Shown here piece by piece: positions 45,000 to 53,431 of a DNA stretch of 64,000 nucleotides; position 1 is the first letter of the stretch, and the number at the start of each line of letters is the position of its first letter. The stretch is from NCBI GenBank assembly GCA_002439095.1, contig DJOT01000015.1, forward strand, positions 62,001 through 126,000, read 5' to 3'. The position numbers were made by a program, and so were the translations under genes. The notes beneath the pieces were generated by a model. It ran no database searches. It worked only from the letters and a program-made list of their open reading frames with translations, and was not told where the DNA came from. The stretch comes from Bacteroidales bacterium UBA6431 (lineage in GTDB: Bacteria > Bacteroidota > Bacteroidia > Bacteroidales > UBA932).

Positions 45000-45038
45000 T
45001 AAAAGGTGGCCTGCAGCCGCATAAGCCACAGGTCACCT
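45000..45038 (-). terminator. Hairpin between susD1 and the GH106 gene
   Basis: Arms AGGTGGCCTG (45004-45013) and CAGGTCACCT (45029-45038) pair over nine of ten positions. On the minus strand the stem is followed by TTTTATAAAAAAAG. With no obvious new promoter before GH106, it probably attenuates rather than ends the transcript, giving more SusC/D than enzymes. Confidence 0.65.
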
Positions 45039-45061
45039 CAAAGATTATCTATTCCAGGATA

Positions 45062-47098
45062 CTACTGCTGTGGCAGGCCATATCCGTTGGTCACATTCCC
45101 CTTTGACTGCTGGATGGTCTCCAGAGGGATAGGATGGAAGTAGAGAGGCACATTGGAGAGCTCTATTCCGGAGAGGACATTATAGTCGAAGAGACCGTCC
45201 TTGCCGGCAACGATGTCCACACCCCAGTTGGTCTTGGTGTATCCGTCAGCCTCAAGCTCGGCGATCCTTGCATCGGAGAGCTTCTCGAAGAGGCCCTCGA
45301 TGGCGAGGTTGTGCTCGGTGCCTGTGACTACGCTCGCGACAGAAGCGATGCTGGTGTAGTCGTAAACTCCGCGCCAGCCCGGCTTGAGGGCAGGATTGGT
45401 CTCGCCCTCGGCCACATCGTAGGTAAGCGTGGCGATATTCTTGCCGGTAAGATCCACAAGCTTGGTCCAAACGTATGCGGAGAGTGTCCTTCCATTCGGG
45501 AAAGTATAGTAGCCGTCAGCCTCAAGACCCGCGATGAGGGCCTTGATATCTGCGCGCGCCTTGATGGAGTACTCAGGGAAGTATCCGCTGCGGATCTGGG
45601 AGAACTTGATGTTGCCTTCGCCAAGGGTCTCCCTCTTGTACTCTGCAAGCACGGCCTTCACGAGTTCCTCGCCGGAGAGCTCGGAGAGCGCATGGCTGTC
45701 GTCGCCGAATGCACGTGCACGAAGCTGGTTGAGCATCGAGAGAGCCTCGGTATTCTCTCCGAGAGCGGCATCCACCTCCGCAAGTTCAAGCATCGTGATA
45801 GGGACGCGGAAGAACGCGTAGTTCATGCCGGAATTGCGGCAGGCTACCACATAAGGGCTTGCCATCTTGTTGATATCCCACTTGTTGATGGCGATACCGC
45901 CATTGAGTCGGGAGCCAGAGAGGAGTGTCACCATCTGCTCGGTACCCTTGCCATCGGAACCGGTCACAACTGCGGAAGCGTCCCAGCGCTTGTCGCCGTC
46001 CTCATAGCCGGTGTAATAGAATGTAGGAAGTACGCGGATGCCGGAGAAGACCTTGCAAGGAGCGGCATTCTTGGTGGCACCATTTGAAGGACGGCCCTGA
46101 GAATACGGACGCTCGGCATTGCCGTTGGCAGCCATATGACCGACCTCATAGAGGGACTCAGGGGAAACCTGCATGTCCATAATATACTGGAATCCTCTCT
46201 GGAACGGATTACTTGCCACGCTGCGGTCATCGCTGGTAATCAACTTGGATGTACCCTTGCGCTCACCGAGAACCTTGCGAAGATAAGTCTGGGCTTCCTT
46301 GTAGTATTTCTCCCAGTCGCTGCGGCGGGCATAGTCAGCCTTGGCATTGGAAGAAAGGTTCTTGGACTGGAAGGTCACTCCGCCGTAAAGGCCCTCCACA
46401 TCGGTGCGGATGGTCTGCCAGCCGCCTGCAAACATGTTCGCCTCGGCGATGATCTGGTTGGCAAAAGTACGGCTCATGCGCTCTGCGGTAATGCCGCCCT
46501 CCCCGAGGTCGTACATCAGAGGCTCAACTTCCTTGAGTTTCGCTATGACTGCATCAAGGATATCGAAGCGAGATGCAAGTGTATAGCTTGACGGCACTTT
46601 ATTCTCAGTTCCAAAAGGAACGTCACCGAAATGCTTCACAAGCTCAAGATAGCAGTAACCCCACATCGTCCAGGCCTCTCCGTAAAGCTGGGTCCAGTCG
46701 TTGGTACCATTTGCGCTCGTAAACTCCTCTTTCTCGGCGATGATGTTCGCAATGCGGGAGCACCTCGCAAGAATCTTGTAGAGATTATTGAACTGGCTGC
46801 TCTTGTCGTTCACGCCGACTGCAGTCGGCTGGAGATAGCCGATTCGGCCGTTGTTTGAAGTGGCCTCCGGATAATACTCGGCATCAGAGGCTGAGTCATT
46901 CCAGTTGTAGTTACCTCCAGCAGCCACCCCCCTATATACACCGTAGCAGTAAGAAAGCGTCTTGTAAGTCTCGCTGACAGAATATGTAACGAACTCGTCT
47001 CCGGCCTTGTCTGGAGAACTTACATTCAAGAAGTTGTCGCATTGAGTCAGAGTCATGCATCCGACCAAAACAGCAAAGGAATATAATATCTTTTTCAT
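45062..47098 (-). CDS. SusD-family glycan-binding lipoprotein (SusD1)
   Basis: Outer-membrane surface lipoprotein that caps its SusC partner and binds oligosaccharides. Lipobox LTQC with Cys20, followed by DNFLNVSSPDKA typical of SusD. TPR-like N-terminal region includes YGEAWTMWGYCYLELVKHFGDVPF, and the C-terminal part has YPNGRTL-like and RGVYDYT segments before NGYGLPQQ. At 678 residues it is longer than classical SusD (about 550). Starts 14 bases after susC1. Confidence 0.93.
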   Translation of the reverse strand: MKKILYSFAVLVGCMTLTQCDNFLNVSSPDKAGDEFVTYSVSETYKTLSYCYGVYRGVAAGGNYNWNDSASDAEYYPEATSNNGRIGYLQPTAVGVNDKSSQFNNLYKILARCSRIANIIAEKEEFTSANGTNDWTQLYGEAWTMWGYCYLELVKHFGDVPFGTENKVPSSYTLASRFDILDAVIAKLKEVEPLMYDLGEGGITAERMSRTFANQIIAEANMFAGGWQTIRTDVEGLYGGVTFQSKNLSSNAKADYARRSDWEKYYKEAQTYLRKVLGERKGTSKLITSDDRSVASNPFQRGFQYIMDMQVSPESLYEVGHMAANGNAERPYSQGRPSNGATKNAAPCKVFSGIRVLPTFYYTGYEDGDKRWDASAVVTGSDGKGTEQMVTLLSGSRLNGGIAINKWDINKMASPYVVACRNSGMNYAFFRVPITMLELAEVDAALGENTEALSMLNQLRARAFGDDSHALSELSGEELVKAVLAEYKRETLGEGNIKFSQIRSGYFPEYSIKARADIKALIAGLEADGYYTFPNGRTLSAYVWTKLVDLTGKNIATLTYDVAEGETNPALKPGWRGVYDYTSIASVASVVTGTEHNLAIEGLFEKLSDARIAELEADGYTKTNWGVDIVAGKDGLFDYNVLSGIELSNVPLYFHPIPLETIQQSKGNVTNGYGLPQQ

Positions 47099-47112
47099 TT
47101 GACTTCAATAAT

Positions 47113-50100
47113 TTAGAATCCGATATTGAGACCGAGGACAAACGAGCGGGCACGAGGATATGCGCCGTAGTCGATACCCGGAGTCGGGTATCTGTCGTTC
47201 ATCTGATTGTTGGTGCTGACCTCCGGATCAAGTCCAGAGTACTTGGTAAGGGTGAACACGTTGTAAACCGTCGCATAAACCCTTAGAGAACTGATGCTCA
47301 TGGTCTTCGCAAACTTGGATGCTGAAGGGAGGGTGTAGCCGAGGGTCATCGTGTTCAGACGCAGGTATGAGCCGTCCTCGATACCGAGGGTGGAGACAAT
47401 ACCATTCTCGTTATTGAACAGAGGCAGCGATGCGTTCACGTTGGCCGCATTAAGTTGCTCCGGAGTCTCAAGACGCACGAGCTGTCCGTTCTGTATGTCA
47501 TACAATTTGTATGAGTCCTTGAGCAGGGACAGATGGTTCTCGAACACGCCAGATTCCTTATATCCGTTGAGGGAAACGAGTTTGCTGATGTTGTAGATCT
47601 GGTTGCCTACGCTGTAGTTGAAATACAGGCCGAGATCCCAGTTTCTGTAGTTGGTGCTGATATTGAAACCGCCGGTGAAGAGAGGGTTCATGTCACCGAT
47701 AAAAGTGTAGTCCTTATCGTCAACAACTCCGCTTCCGTCAGTATCTACGAACTTGGCCATGCCAGGGTATGCGTTCTGTCCCTTAGGAACCCTTCCTTCA
47801 GCACCATGGAATACACCGGTGATGTTGGAGCTCAAGTCAGGAATGCCCTCCTTGAGAGTGTAGATGCCGTCAGCATAAGTGAAGTCATCCGCAGTGTAGA
47901 ACCCGTCGTAGGTGAGGCCGCGTACGAGGCCCACAGGTTTGCCGACCTCAAATCCGTAGTCGTTGCCTGGATTGCCCGCGTGAAACCATGAGGAACCGTA
48001 ACGAGTGGAAACATTGTCAGCAAGTTCATCAATATTGTTACGATTGAAGTTGATGTTGCCGCCCACGGAGAGTCCCCAGTCGCGGGTCTCTATGATGGTA
48101 CCATTGAGTGAGAGTTCGACACCCTTGTTGGAAGTCTGTCCGACATTCATAAATGTAGACTGAAATCCAGATGTTCCGGAAATGGTCACGTCCATAAGCA
48201 AATCCTTGGTGGTATTCCAATAGAGATCGAGGGTACCGTTGAGCCGTCCCTTGAGGAAGCCGAAGTCCACGCCGAGGTTGCGGGTGATAGTAGTCTCCCA
48301 CTTGAGGTCAGGATTGGCCAAAGATGAAGCAAGGTCGTAGGAGCCATAAGCCTGCCCGCTAATGACGGAATTGGTGGTACTGCTACTCCATGGTTGAGAC
48401 CAGAGATCAGCACTGATTCCATCATTTCCGACCTCGCCATAGGAGAGACGAAGTTTGAGGTCATCCATCCAGTCAACTTCCTCCATAAACGGCTCATCAC
48501 TCACGCGCCAAGCAAATGCTGCCGCAGGGAAGTAACCCCAACGGTGGTTCGGAGCGAATTTACTGGATCCATCGGCGCGCATCGTAAAGGTGAAGAGGTA
48601 ACGGTCAAACAAACTGTAGTTCACACGCCCGAAGAATGAGAGCAGACGAGAAGGTGTGGTATAGCCTGAAGATATTATATCAGTAATCTTGAGAGTGGAG
48701 GCCGCCTGATCGTACTGGCTGATCATCGCGAAAGCATTCTCCTTTGTATAGTTAGCAGGAAAACGATCCGCATTAATAGTCATAGAGTTACCCTGAGAAT
48801 CTGTCATCTCCTGTCCAAGGAGGATATTGAAACTATGATCCTTGCCAAGGTTGAACTGATAGTTCAAAGTATTGGTCCAACGCAGGTTTGAAGAATTTCC
48901 CTGATAGAGGGAAGCCTTTCCGGCCCACAGTTTTTCACCAGTGACGTCATCGAGGTAGTTGCTCGCTGCCGCTCCTGTCCAAGTCTTATTCTGCTGATAT
49001 GTGCGAGCAAGAGAGAGAGCAGAGTGATATGTGAGACCTTCAATAATGTTCCAGTTGACTGATACAGTCCCGCGCAGGTGCTGACGCTGCTTGAGCGGCT
49101 CGTAGTCCATAATCATCTTATATGGGTCGTACATATCCCAAAGAGAAGACTTTCCATACTGCTCTATGGCGCCCTCGCGGAGAGCATCCAAGTCACCGAG
49201 AATATCACTCGTGGCGATAGGACGGAAACGGTAGGCTGAAGAAAGGGTGGAGCCGCTGCGGCTGCCGGTACCCTCATAGCCCATGGAAGTCACATCCACA
49301 TAGCGGAGATCGAGGCCCATGTTGAGCTTGCTGCTGATCTTCTGGTCAACCTTGAGGGAGACGTTGGCCCTCTTATTGTAGGAGTTAACCTTCATACCAT
49401 CCTCGTCGTTGTAGTTGACGGAGAAGAGCACCTTGGTCATGTCGGTACCGCCTGCAACCGAGAGATCATGGCTGTGGGAGAACGAGTTGCCGTAGATTTG
49501 CTTCTGCACATCGTACTTCTCCACATTGCGGTAACGCTCGATGTCGCCATAGTCGCCGATACCGTAAAGCTTGGTGAAAGGCTTGACATAATCAACTCCG
49601 TAAGCCTCAGTATTGGCCCATACATAAGCGAGATAGTCATAAGGATCAAGACCCTCGATGTACTTGGTCGGAGTGTTGAGTTTGGCGTAGCCGCTGTAGC
49701 TCACCCTCACCTTGCCTTCCTTGGCGCTCTTGGTGGTGATGAGCACAACGCCGTTGGCACCGCGCGCACCATAGATGGCGGTGGAAGACGCGTCCTTGAG
49801 GATGTCGATGGACTCGACCTGGTCTGAAGGGATGTCACTCAGAGTGCCCTGCACACCATCGATGAGGATGAGAGGGTCGTTGGACTGGCTGATGGAGCCG
49901 CCTCCGCGGACGCGGATGTTGATGGTGGCATCAGGACGACCGTCCTGAGATACGACATTCACACCGGCGAGCTTTCCCTGAAGAGCCTGGGCCACATTGG
50001 CTACAGGAGTGGAGGACAGCTGCTTGGAGTTGACGGAAGACACGGAGCCGGTGAGGTCGCGCCTCTTGACGGTCTGGTATCCGATCACGACCACGTCGTC

Positions 50101-50415
50101 AAGATAGAGGGAACTCTCTTCGAGAGTGATGTCATAGACGCTCTGCCCTGCAGAGACTTTCACCTTGACATCGGTGTAGCCGATGCAGGATGCTACGAGT
50201 GTGGAATTGGAGGGAACGGAAAGTGTCCAGCGGCCGTCAATGTCGGTCACCACGCCGTTCTGCGTGCCTTCGACGACGATGCCGGCGCCTATTACAGGCT
50301 CACCTTTGGCATCTCTGACAGTTCCCGATACTTGCTGCTGCGCGAATGCCGACACGCCCATCATCATGAGCGAAACACAGGCCAGCGCAACCTTTCTGAG
50401 ATGATTTATCATCAT
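47113..50415 (-). CDS. SusC-family TonB-dependent transporter (SusC1)
   Basis: Outer-membrane oligosaccharide importer of 1100 residues. Signal peptide ends at SAFAQ. A carboxypeptidase-regulatory-like domain (about 27-105) precedes the TonB plug, with the SusC hallmarks VVIGYQTVKRRDLTGSVSSV and ILIDGVQGTLSDIPSDQVESIDILKDASSTAIYGARGANGV (split in the text by normal variation). A 22-strand barrel follows and ends in FVLGLNIGF with the terminal Phe. Probably recognises products of the GH106/GH43 operon downstream. N-terminal third is very close to SusC2. Confidence 0.95.
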   Translation of the reverse strand: MMINHLRKVALACVSLMMMGVSAFAQQQVSGTVRDAKGEPVIGAGIVVEGTQNGVVTDIDGRWTLSVPSNSTLVASCIGYTDVKVKVSAGQSVYDITLEESSLYLDDVVVIGYQTVKRRDLTGSVSSVNSKQLSSTPVANVAQALQGKLAGVNVVSQDGRPDATINIRVRGGGSISQSNDPLILIDGVQGTLSDIPSDQVESIDILKDASSTAIYGARGANGVVLITTKSAKEGKVRVSYSGYAKLNTPTKYIEGLDPYDYLAYVWANTEAYGVDYVKPFTKLYGIGDYGDIERYRNVEKYDVQKQIYGNSFSHSHDLSVAGGTDMTKVLFSVNYNDEDGMKVNSYNKRANVSLKVDQKISSKLNMGLDLRYVDVTSMGYEGTGSRSGSTLSSAYRFRPIATSDILGDLDALREGAIEQYGKSSLWDMYDPYKMIMDYEPLKQRQHLRGTVSVNWNIIEGLTYHSALSLARTYQQNKTWTGAAASNYLDDVTGEKLWAGKASLYQGNSSNLRWTNTLNYQFNLGKDHSFNILLGQEMTDSQGNSMTINADRFPANYTKENAFAMISQYDQAASTLKITDIISSGYTTPSRLLSFFGRVNYSLFDRYLFTFTMRADGSSKFAPNHRWGYFPAAAFAWRVSDEPFMEEVDWMDDLKLRLSYGEVGNDGISADLWSQPWSSSTTNSVISGQAYGSYDLASSLANPDLKWETTITRNLGVDFGFLKGRLNGTLDLYWNTTKDLLMDVTISGTSGFQSTFMNVGQTSNKGVELSLNGTIIETRDWGLSVGGNINFNRNNIDELADNVSTRYGSSWFHAGNPGNDYGFEVGKPVGLVRGLTYDGFYTADDFTYADGIYTLKEGIPDLSSNITGVFHGAEGRVPKGQNAYPGMAKFVDTDGSGVVDDKDYTFIGDMNPLFTGGFNISTNYRNWDLGLYFNYSVGNQIYNISKLVSLNGYKESGVFENHLSLLKDSYKLYDIQNGQLVRLETPEQLNAANVNASLPLFNNENGIVSTLGIEDGSYLRLNTMTLGYTLPSASKFAKTMSISSLRVYATVYNVFTLTKYSGLDPEVSTNNQMNDRYPTPGIDYGAYPRARSFVLGLNIGF

Positions 50416-50476
50416 AAGGATACTGAAATTGGTTATACGGTTATGTTGTTAAAGTGTATTCGTGTTATTCGGACGG

Positions 50477-50509
50477 CAAATTTAGCACAAATTTTAATAA
50501 TCGCGCAAG
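50477..50509 (-). promoter_or_regulatory. Promoter of the susC1 operon
   Basis: TAAATTTG (50484-50477, minus strand) matches TAnnTTTG; a CTTG about 21 bases upstream is a near match to the -33 TTTG. The leader to the ATG at 50415 is about 55 bases. Confidence 0.65.
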
Positions 50510-50577
50510 AACACAATAAAAAATATTTTTAATAATTATCCGTATTGAGCGAATTGGTTTTTCTGCTTTGCATGACT

Positions 50578-50585
50578 TATCTTTG
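50578..50585 (+). promoter_or_regulatory. -7 box of the 139-residue orphan gene
   Basis: TATCTTTG matches TAnnTTTG, 19 bases before the ATG at 50605; TTGG about 20 bases upstream may be a -33 element. Confidence 0.55.
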
Positions 50586-50604
50586 TAAGCAAAACTTAGA
50601 AACT

Positions 50605-51024
50605 ATGATAACAATACCGAATATTCCTATGGGGAATTCGCCCGAAGATATTGCAACAAGGCGAAACATAATTGCAAACTTCTACCGCGAATGGAAAAAA
50701 CAGAACCCCCACCAAAGACGGTACAATTTCTCATTGAGAGAATACATCAACATACGTTTCATCTCCATCACTGAAACATGCACCCACGCCTCACGGTCAT
50801 ACCTGTCAACGTTGGCAGTACTTCAATTGGATGCTATCCTCAATGGAGCAAAGAAAGCAGCAACACTGCCACCGAAAAACAACAGCAACCAAAAAGGATT
50901 CGAAAAGATGATTGTAATGTACCACGAATGCCCCGGCATAGGCAAAGTAAAAATGACTGTCGGCGTAAAACACCGCACTCACGAAAAAGTACAATACTGC
51001 ATAACCGCTATCGAAACAGAATAA
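50605..51024 (+). CDS. Small hypothetical protein, AT-richer than its neighbours
   Basis: A 139-residue basic cytoplasmic protein with no signal or membrane segment and no domain I can name. It has RRNIIANFYREWKKQNP, a YNFSLREYINIRF block, and a SRSYLSTLAVLQLDAIL helix. Its style is that of small conserved Bacteroidota proteins of unknown role. The coding sequence is visibly AT-richer than the flanking SusC/D genes, it has its own promoter and terminator, and it lies on the opposite strand between two SusC/D operons, which points to separate acquisition. ATG 50605 is chosen because the longer frame would start within the promoter. Confidence 0.7.
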   Translation: MITIPNIPMGNSPEDIATRRNIIANFYREWKKQNPHQRRYNFSLREYINIRFISITETCTHASRSYLSTLAVLQLDAILNGAKKAATLPPKNNSNQKGFEKMIVMYHECPGIGKVKMTVGVKHRTHEKVQYCITAIETE

Positions 51025-51157
51025 AAAGGGATTGTCCACAAAAGGCAATCCCTATATTTGCCCCAGGAACACGCAGCGGATGTTTACCTTACGGTGAGGC
51101 TCGAGGCGGGGACTGTGCACAAAGCGAAATACCTCATCCAAACTGCGTTTTATTTTC
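51021..51157 (-). ncRNA. Candidate small RNA opposite the orphan gene's 3' flank
   Basis: Minus-strand unit with a TATATTCG box at 51171-51164, a predicted start near 51157 and a terminator at 51053-51023. Between them, GGATG (51139-51135) can pair with CATCC (51082-51078), TGAGG (51136-51132) with CCTCA (51099-51095), and an ACC-GTAA-GGT tetraloop hairpin lies inside (51095-51086). A short open frame also runs through it, so a leader or peptide-coding RNA is an alternative. Expression is not known. Confidence 0.4.
51023..51053. terminator. Shared hairpin terminator after the orphan gene
   Basis: AGGGATTG (51027-51034) pairs perfectly with CAATCCCT (51046-51053). The T-run is better on the minus strand (TTTTTAT) than on the plus strand (ATATTTG). 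Confidence 0.75.
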
Positions 51158-51206
51158 CTGCTGCGAATATAAGAAAAAAAGCATTCACAGCAACACAATA
51201 TCAAAC

Positions 51207-51236
51207 AAAAAACCGCAGCCGGGTGTCCGGCTGCGG
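51207..51236 (-). terminator. Terminator of the susC2-susD2 operon
   Basis: Perfect 10-pair stem CCGCAGCCGG (51213-51222) with CCGGCTGCGG (51227-51236), 4-base loop, followed on the minus strand by six T. Confidence 0.92.
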
Positions 51237-51263
51237 CGGGAAATCTATAAGGTGTCGGCACTA

Positions 51264-53414
51264 CTACTGCTGCTTGAAGCCATAGCCGTTTGTGAATCCA
51301 CCGGTAGAAAGTACGTTAGGGGTGAAAGGCACCAGATAGATAGGTGCGCTCACATAATCGTAGTCATAGAAGAGGTAATCAAGATACTCATTCTCGTACG
51401 TGACGAGGTCCGAGCCCCAGGCCTTCTTGGTATAGCCGTCGGCCTCAAGGGCGGCGGCATCGGTCACCGGCTTGAAGAGACCCTCGATGGCGAGGTTGGT
51501 GTTGTCACCAGCCGTAGGGAACTTACTTGAGTTTGCGGCATCAGCCACAGCCTTCCAGTCGTCGTTCTGGCCTCTCCAGCCCGGGAAGAGCACTGGATCG
51601 GACTCATCGGTGCACTGGGCGGTAAGACGGTAGCCGTACTTCGACTTGGCATCCACAGTCTTGACCCATATCGTGTCGGAGATGGTGTTGCCGTTCTCAA
51701 AGGTGTAGCTTCCGCTGGCCTTGAGGCCTGCGATCATGGCGGCAGTCATCTCCTTGATGTTCTTGATGGCCTCAGGGAGGTAACCGGTGCGGATGAGTGT
51801 CCAGCGGCGGTCACCCTCGCCGGCATACTCGAAGCCGCGCTCCTCGATGACGGCACGCAGAAGGCTGCCGCACTTCGCTACGAACGCATCGGTATTGGCC
51901 TCTCCTGCAGGGAAAGAGCGCTCACGCACCTTCTTGAGGTAGGTCATGGCAGTGGCCTCGTCACCGAGAGCCGCGCTGACTTCCGCATAACCGAGGTAGA
52001 TCTCGGCAAGGCGCATGTATGGCCCGTTGATACCGGACTGGCGGTTCTTGATGATATAAGGCTTGGACATACGGTTCTCATCCCACTTGTTGGTGGACAG
52101 TCCGCCGCCCTCAGCCTTTGAGTTCGGCACAAACGGTATAAGTTTCTCTGCTCCCTTTCCGTCTGAACCGGTCATGGTCACGGAAACATCACGGCGCTTG
52201 TCCTTAGGATCGAACATACCATAATAATATGCCGGATTGATACGGCCCTGTCCGTAAGCCTTGCAAGGGAAGGCGTAGCTTCCGCCACCGCTTGACGGGC
52301 GGCCAAGAGCGTACGGACGCTCACCGCTCGAGCCTTGAGTTATGGCATACTCGTAGATGGACTCGTCGGCATACTCCTGATTGTTCATCTGCTGGAAGAA
52401 GTACTGATAAGGGTTGCCATATACCCTGTTGCCATCCTTGCCGTCCGCTTTGCGAGGGTCGGTGTCGTGCCATACTGCGGTACCAGTATTGGCGACAAGT
52501 TCCTTATAGTACTTCGCGGCTTTCTCATAGAAAGTCTTCCAGTCGCTGCGGCGGCCGTAGACGGCATTCTGAGCGTTCTGGTTAGGCTGACCCTTGGTCT
52601 CGAAAGTGAGAACCTGTCCGTCAGCTCCCTTGTAGAAGTCTGCGCCGAGATCCGCACGGCGGGTCTGGTAGCCGCCGGCCTCAAGGCAGAGACGGCCGAT
52701 CAAGCCCTGGGCGAAAGTCTTGGAGAACTTGTTCTTGGCCACCTCTCCGACAGGCTTCATGAGAGGAATCACCCTCTCAAGGTCAGCGATCACGCACTCA
52801 TATACAGAGTCACGCGGAGCAAGTCCGCCGGCAGCGACACCGGCCTTGACAGAGTAAGGCACGTCACCATGATACTTGATAAGCTCGCGGTAAGCCACGG
52901 CACGGGCGCAAAATGCCGCACCGTAAAGCTGTCCGAGATCAGATGGTGCGCCGGCACTTATCATGGCTTCGTAATCAGACATCGACTCGATGGCTCCGAT
53001 GACGGCATTTGCCTTGCCGATCACATCGAAGAGCCTGTTGTATGCTCCGGAGGCATCATCCTTGAGATAAGTGGTGAGGCCGTAATCTCCGGTATAGGTA
53101 CCGTTCTGGTAAAGGCACTCCATCCAGTGACGGCCAGGCTGGTTAGAGAAAATCTCAGGATGGCGCTCAATGTCAGATCCCGCCATATCAAGGGCATAGA
53201 AAAGCCCGTTGGCAAATGTCTGATTATTGCAAGCCCCCATCCATGTATCGTACACTCCGTCCATAGCGGCCTCGGCGGTCTCCATATTGGAGAATACGAA
53301 ATCCTTGTCAACCGTGGATGGCGAGGTCGGGTTGAGGAACTTCTCCGTGTCACAGGCAGTCAGCACAAAGCCGGCTGCAGCGCAGACAGAAAGAATATTG
53401 AATATCTTTTTCAT
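51264..53414 (-). CDS. SusD-family glycan-binding lipoprotein (SusD2)
   Basis: Surface lipoprotein partner of SusC2. Lipobox VLTAC with Cys21, then DTEKFLNPTSPS. The SusD fold is shown by LYGAAFCARAVAYRELIKYHGDVPY, PYMRLAEIYLGYAEVSAALGDEA and YAGEGDRRWTLIRTGYL. The 716-residue length is large for the family. It shares its ending NGYGFKQQ with SusD1 (NGYGLPQQ), suggesting descent from a duplicated pair. Starts 17 bases after susC2. Confidence 0.93.
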   Translation of the reverse strand: MKKIFNILSVCAAAGFVLTACDTEKFLNPTSPSTVDKDFVFSNMETAEAAMDGVYDTWMGACNNQTFANGLFYALDMAGSDIERHPEIFSNQPGRHWMECLYQNGTYTGDYGLTTYLKDDASGAYNRLFDVIGKANAVIGAIESMSDYEAMISAGAPSDLGQLYGAAFCARAVAYRELIKYHGDVPYSVKAGVAAGGLAPRDSVYECVIADLERVIPLMKPVGEVAKNKFSKTFAQGLIGRLCLEAGGYQTRRADLGADFYKGADGQVLTFETKGQPNQNAQNAVYGRRSDWKTFYEKAAKYYKELVANTGTAVWHDTDPRKADGKDGNRVYGNPYQYFFQQMNNQEYADESIYEYAITQGSSGERPYALGRPSSGGGSYAFPCKAYGQGRINPAYYYGMFDPKDKRRDVSVTMTGSDGKGAEKLIPFVPNSKAEGGGLSTNKWDENRMSKPYIIKNRQSGINGPYMRLAEIYLGYAEVSAALGDEATAMTYLKKVRERSFPAGEANTDAFVAKCGSLLRAVIEERGFEYAGEGDRRWTLIRTGYLPEAIKNIKEMTAAMIAGLKASGSYTFENGNTISDTIWVKTVDAKSKYGYRLTAQCTDESDPVLFPGWRGQNDDWKAVADAANSSKFPTAGDNTNLAIEGLFKPVTDAAALEADGYTKKAWGSDLVTYENEYLDYLFYDYDYVSAPIYLVPFTPNVLSTGGFTNGYGFKQQ

Positions 53415-53431
53415 TTATGATATCTCCTTAA

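Noticed and set aside
51052..51261. 69-residue peptide on the minus strand
   Set aside because: Its first half reads through the SusD2 terminator hairpin; only the second half, within the candidate small RNA, could be meaningful, and support is weak.
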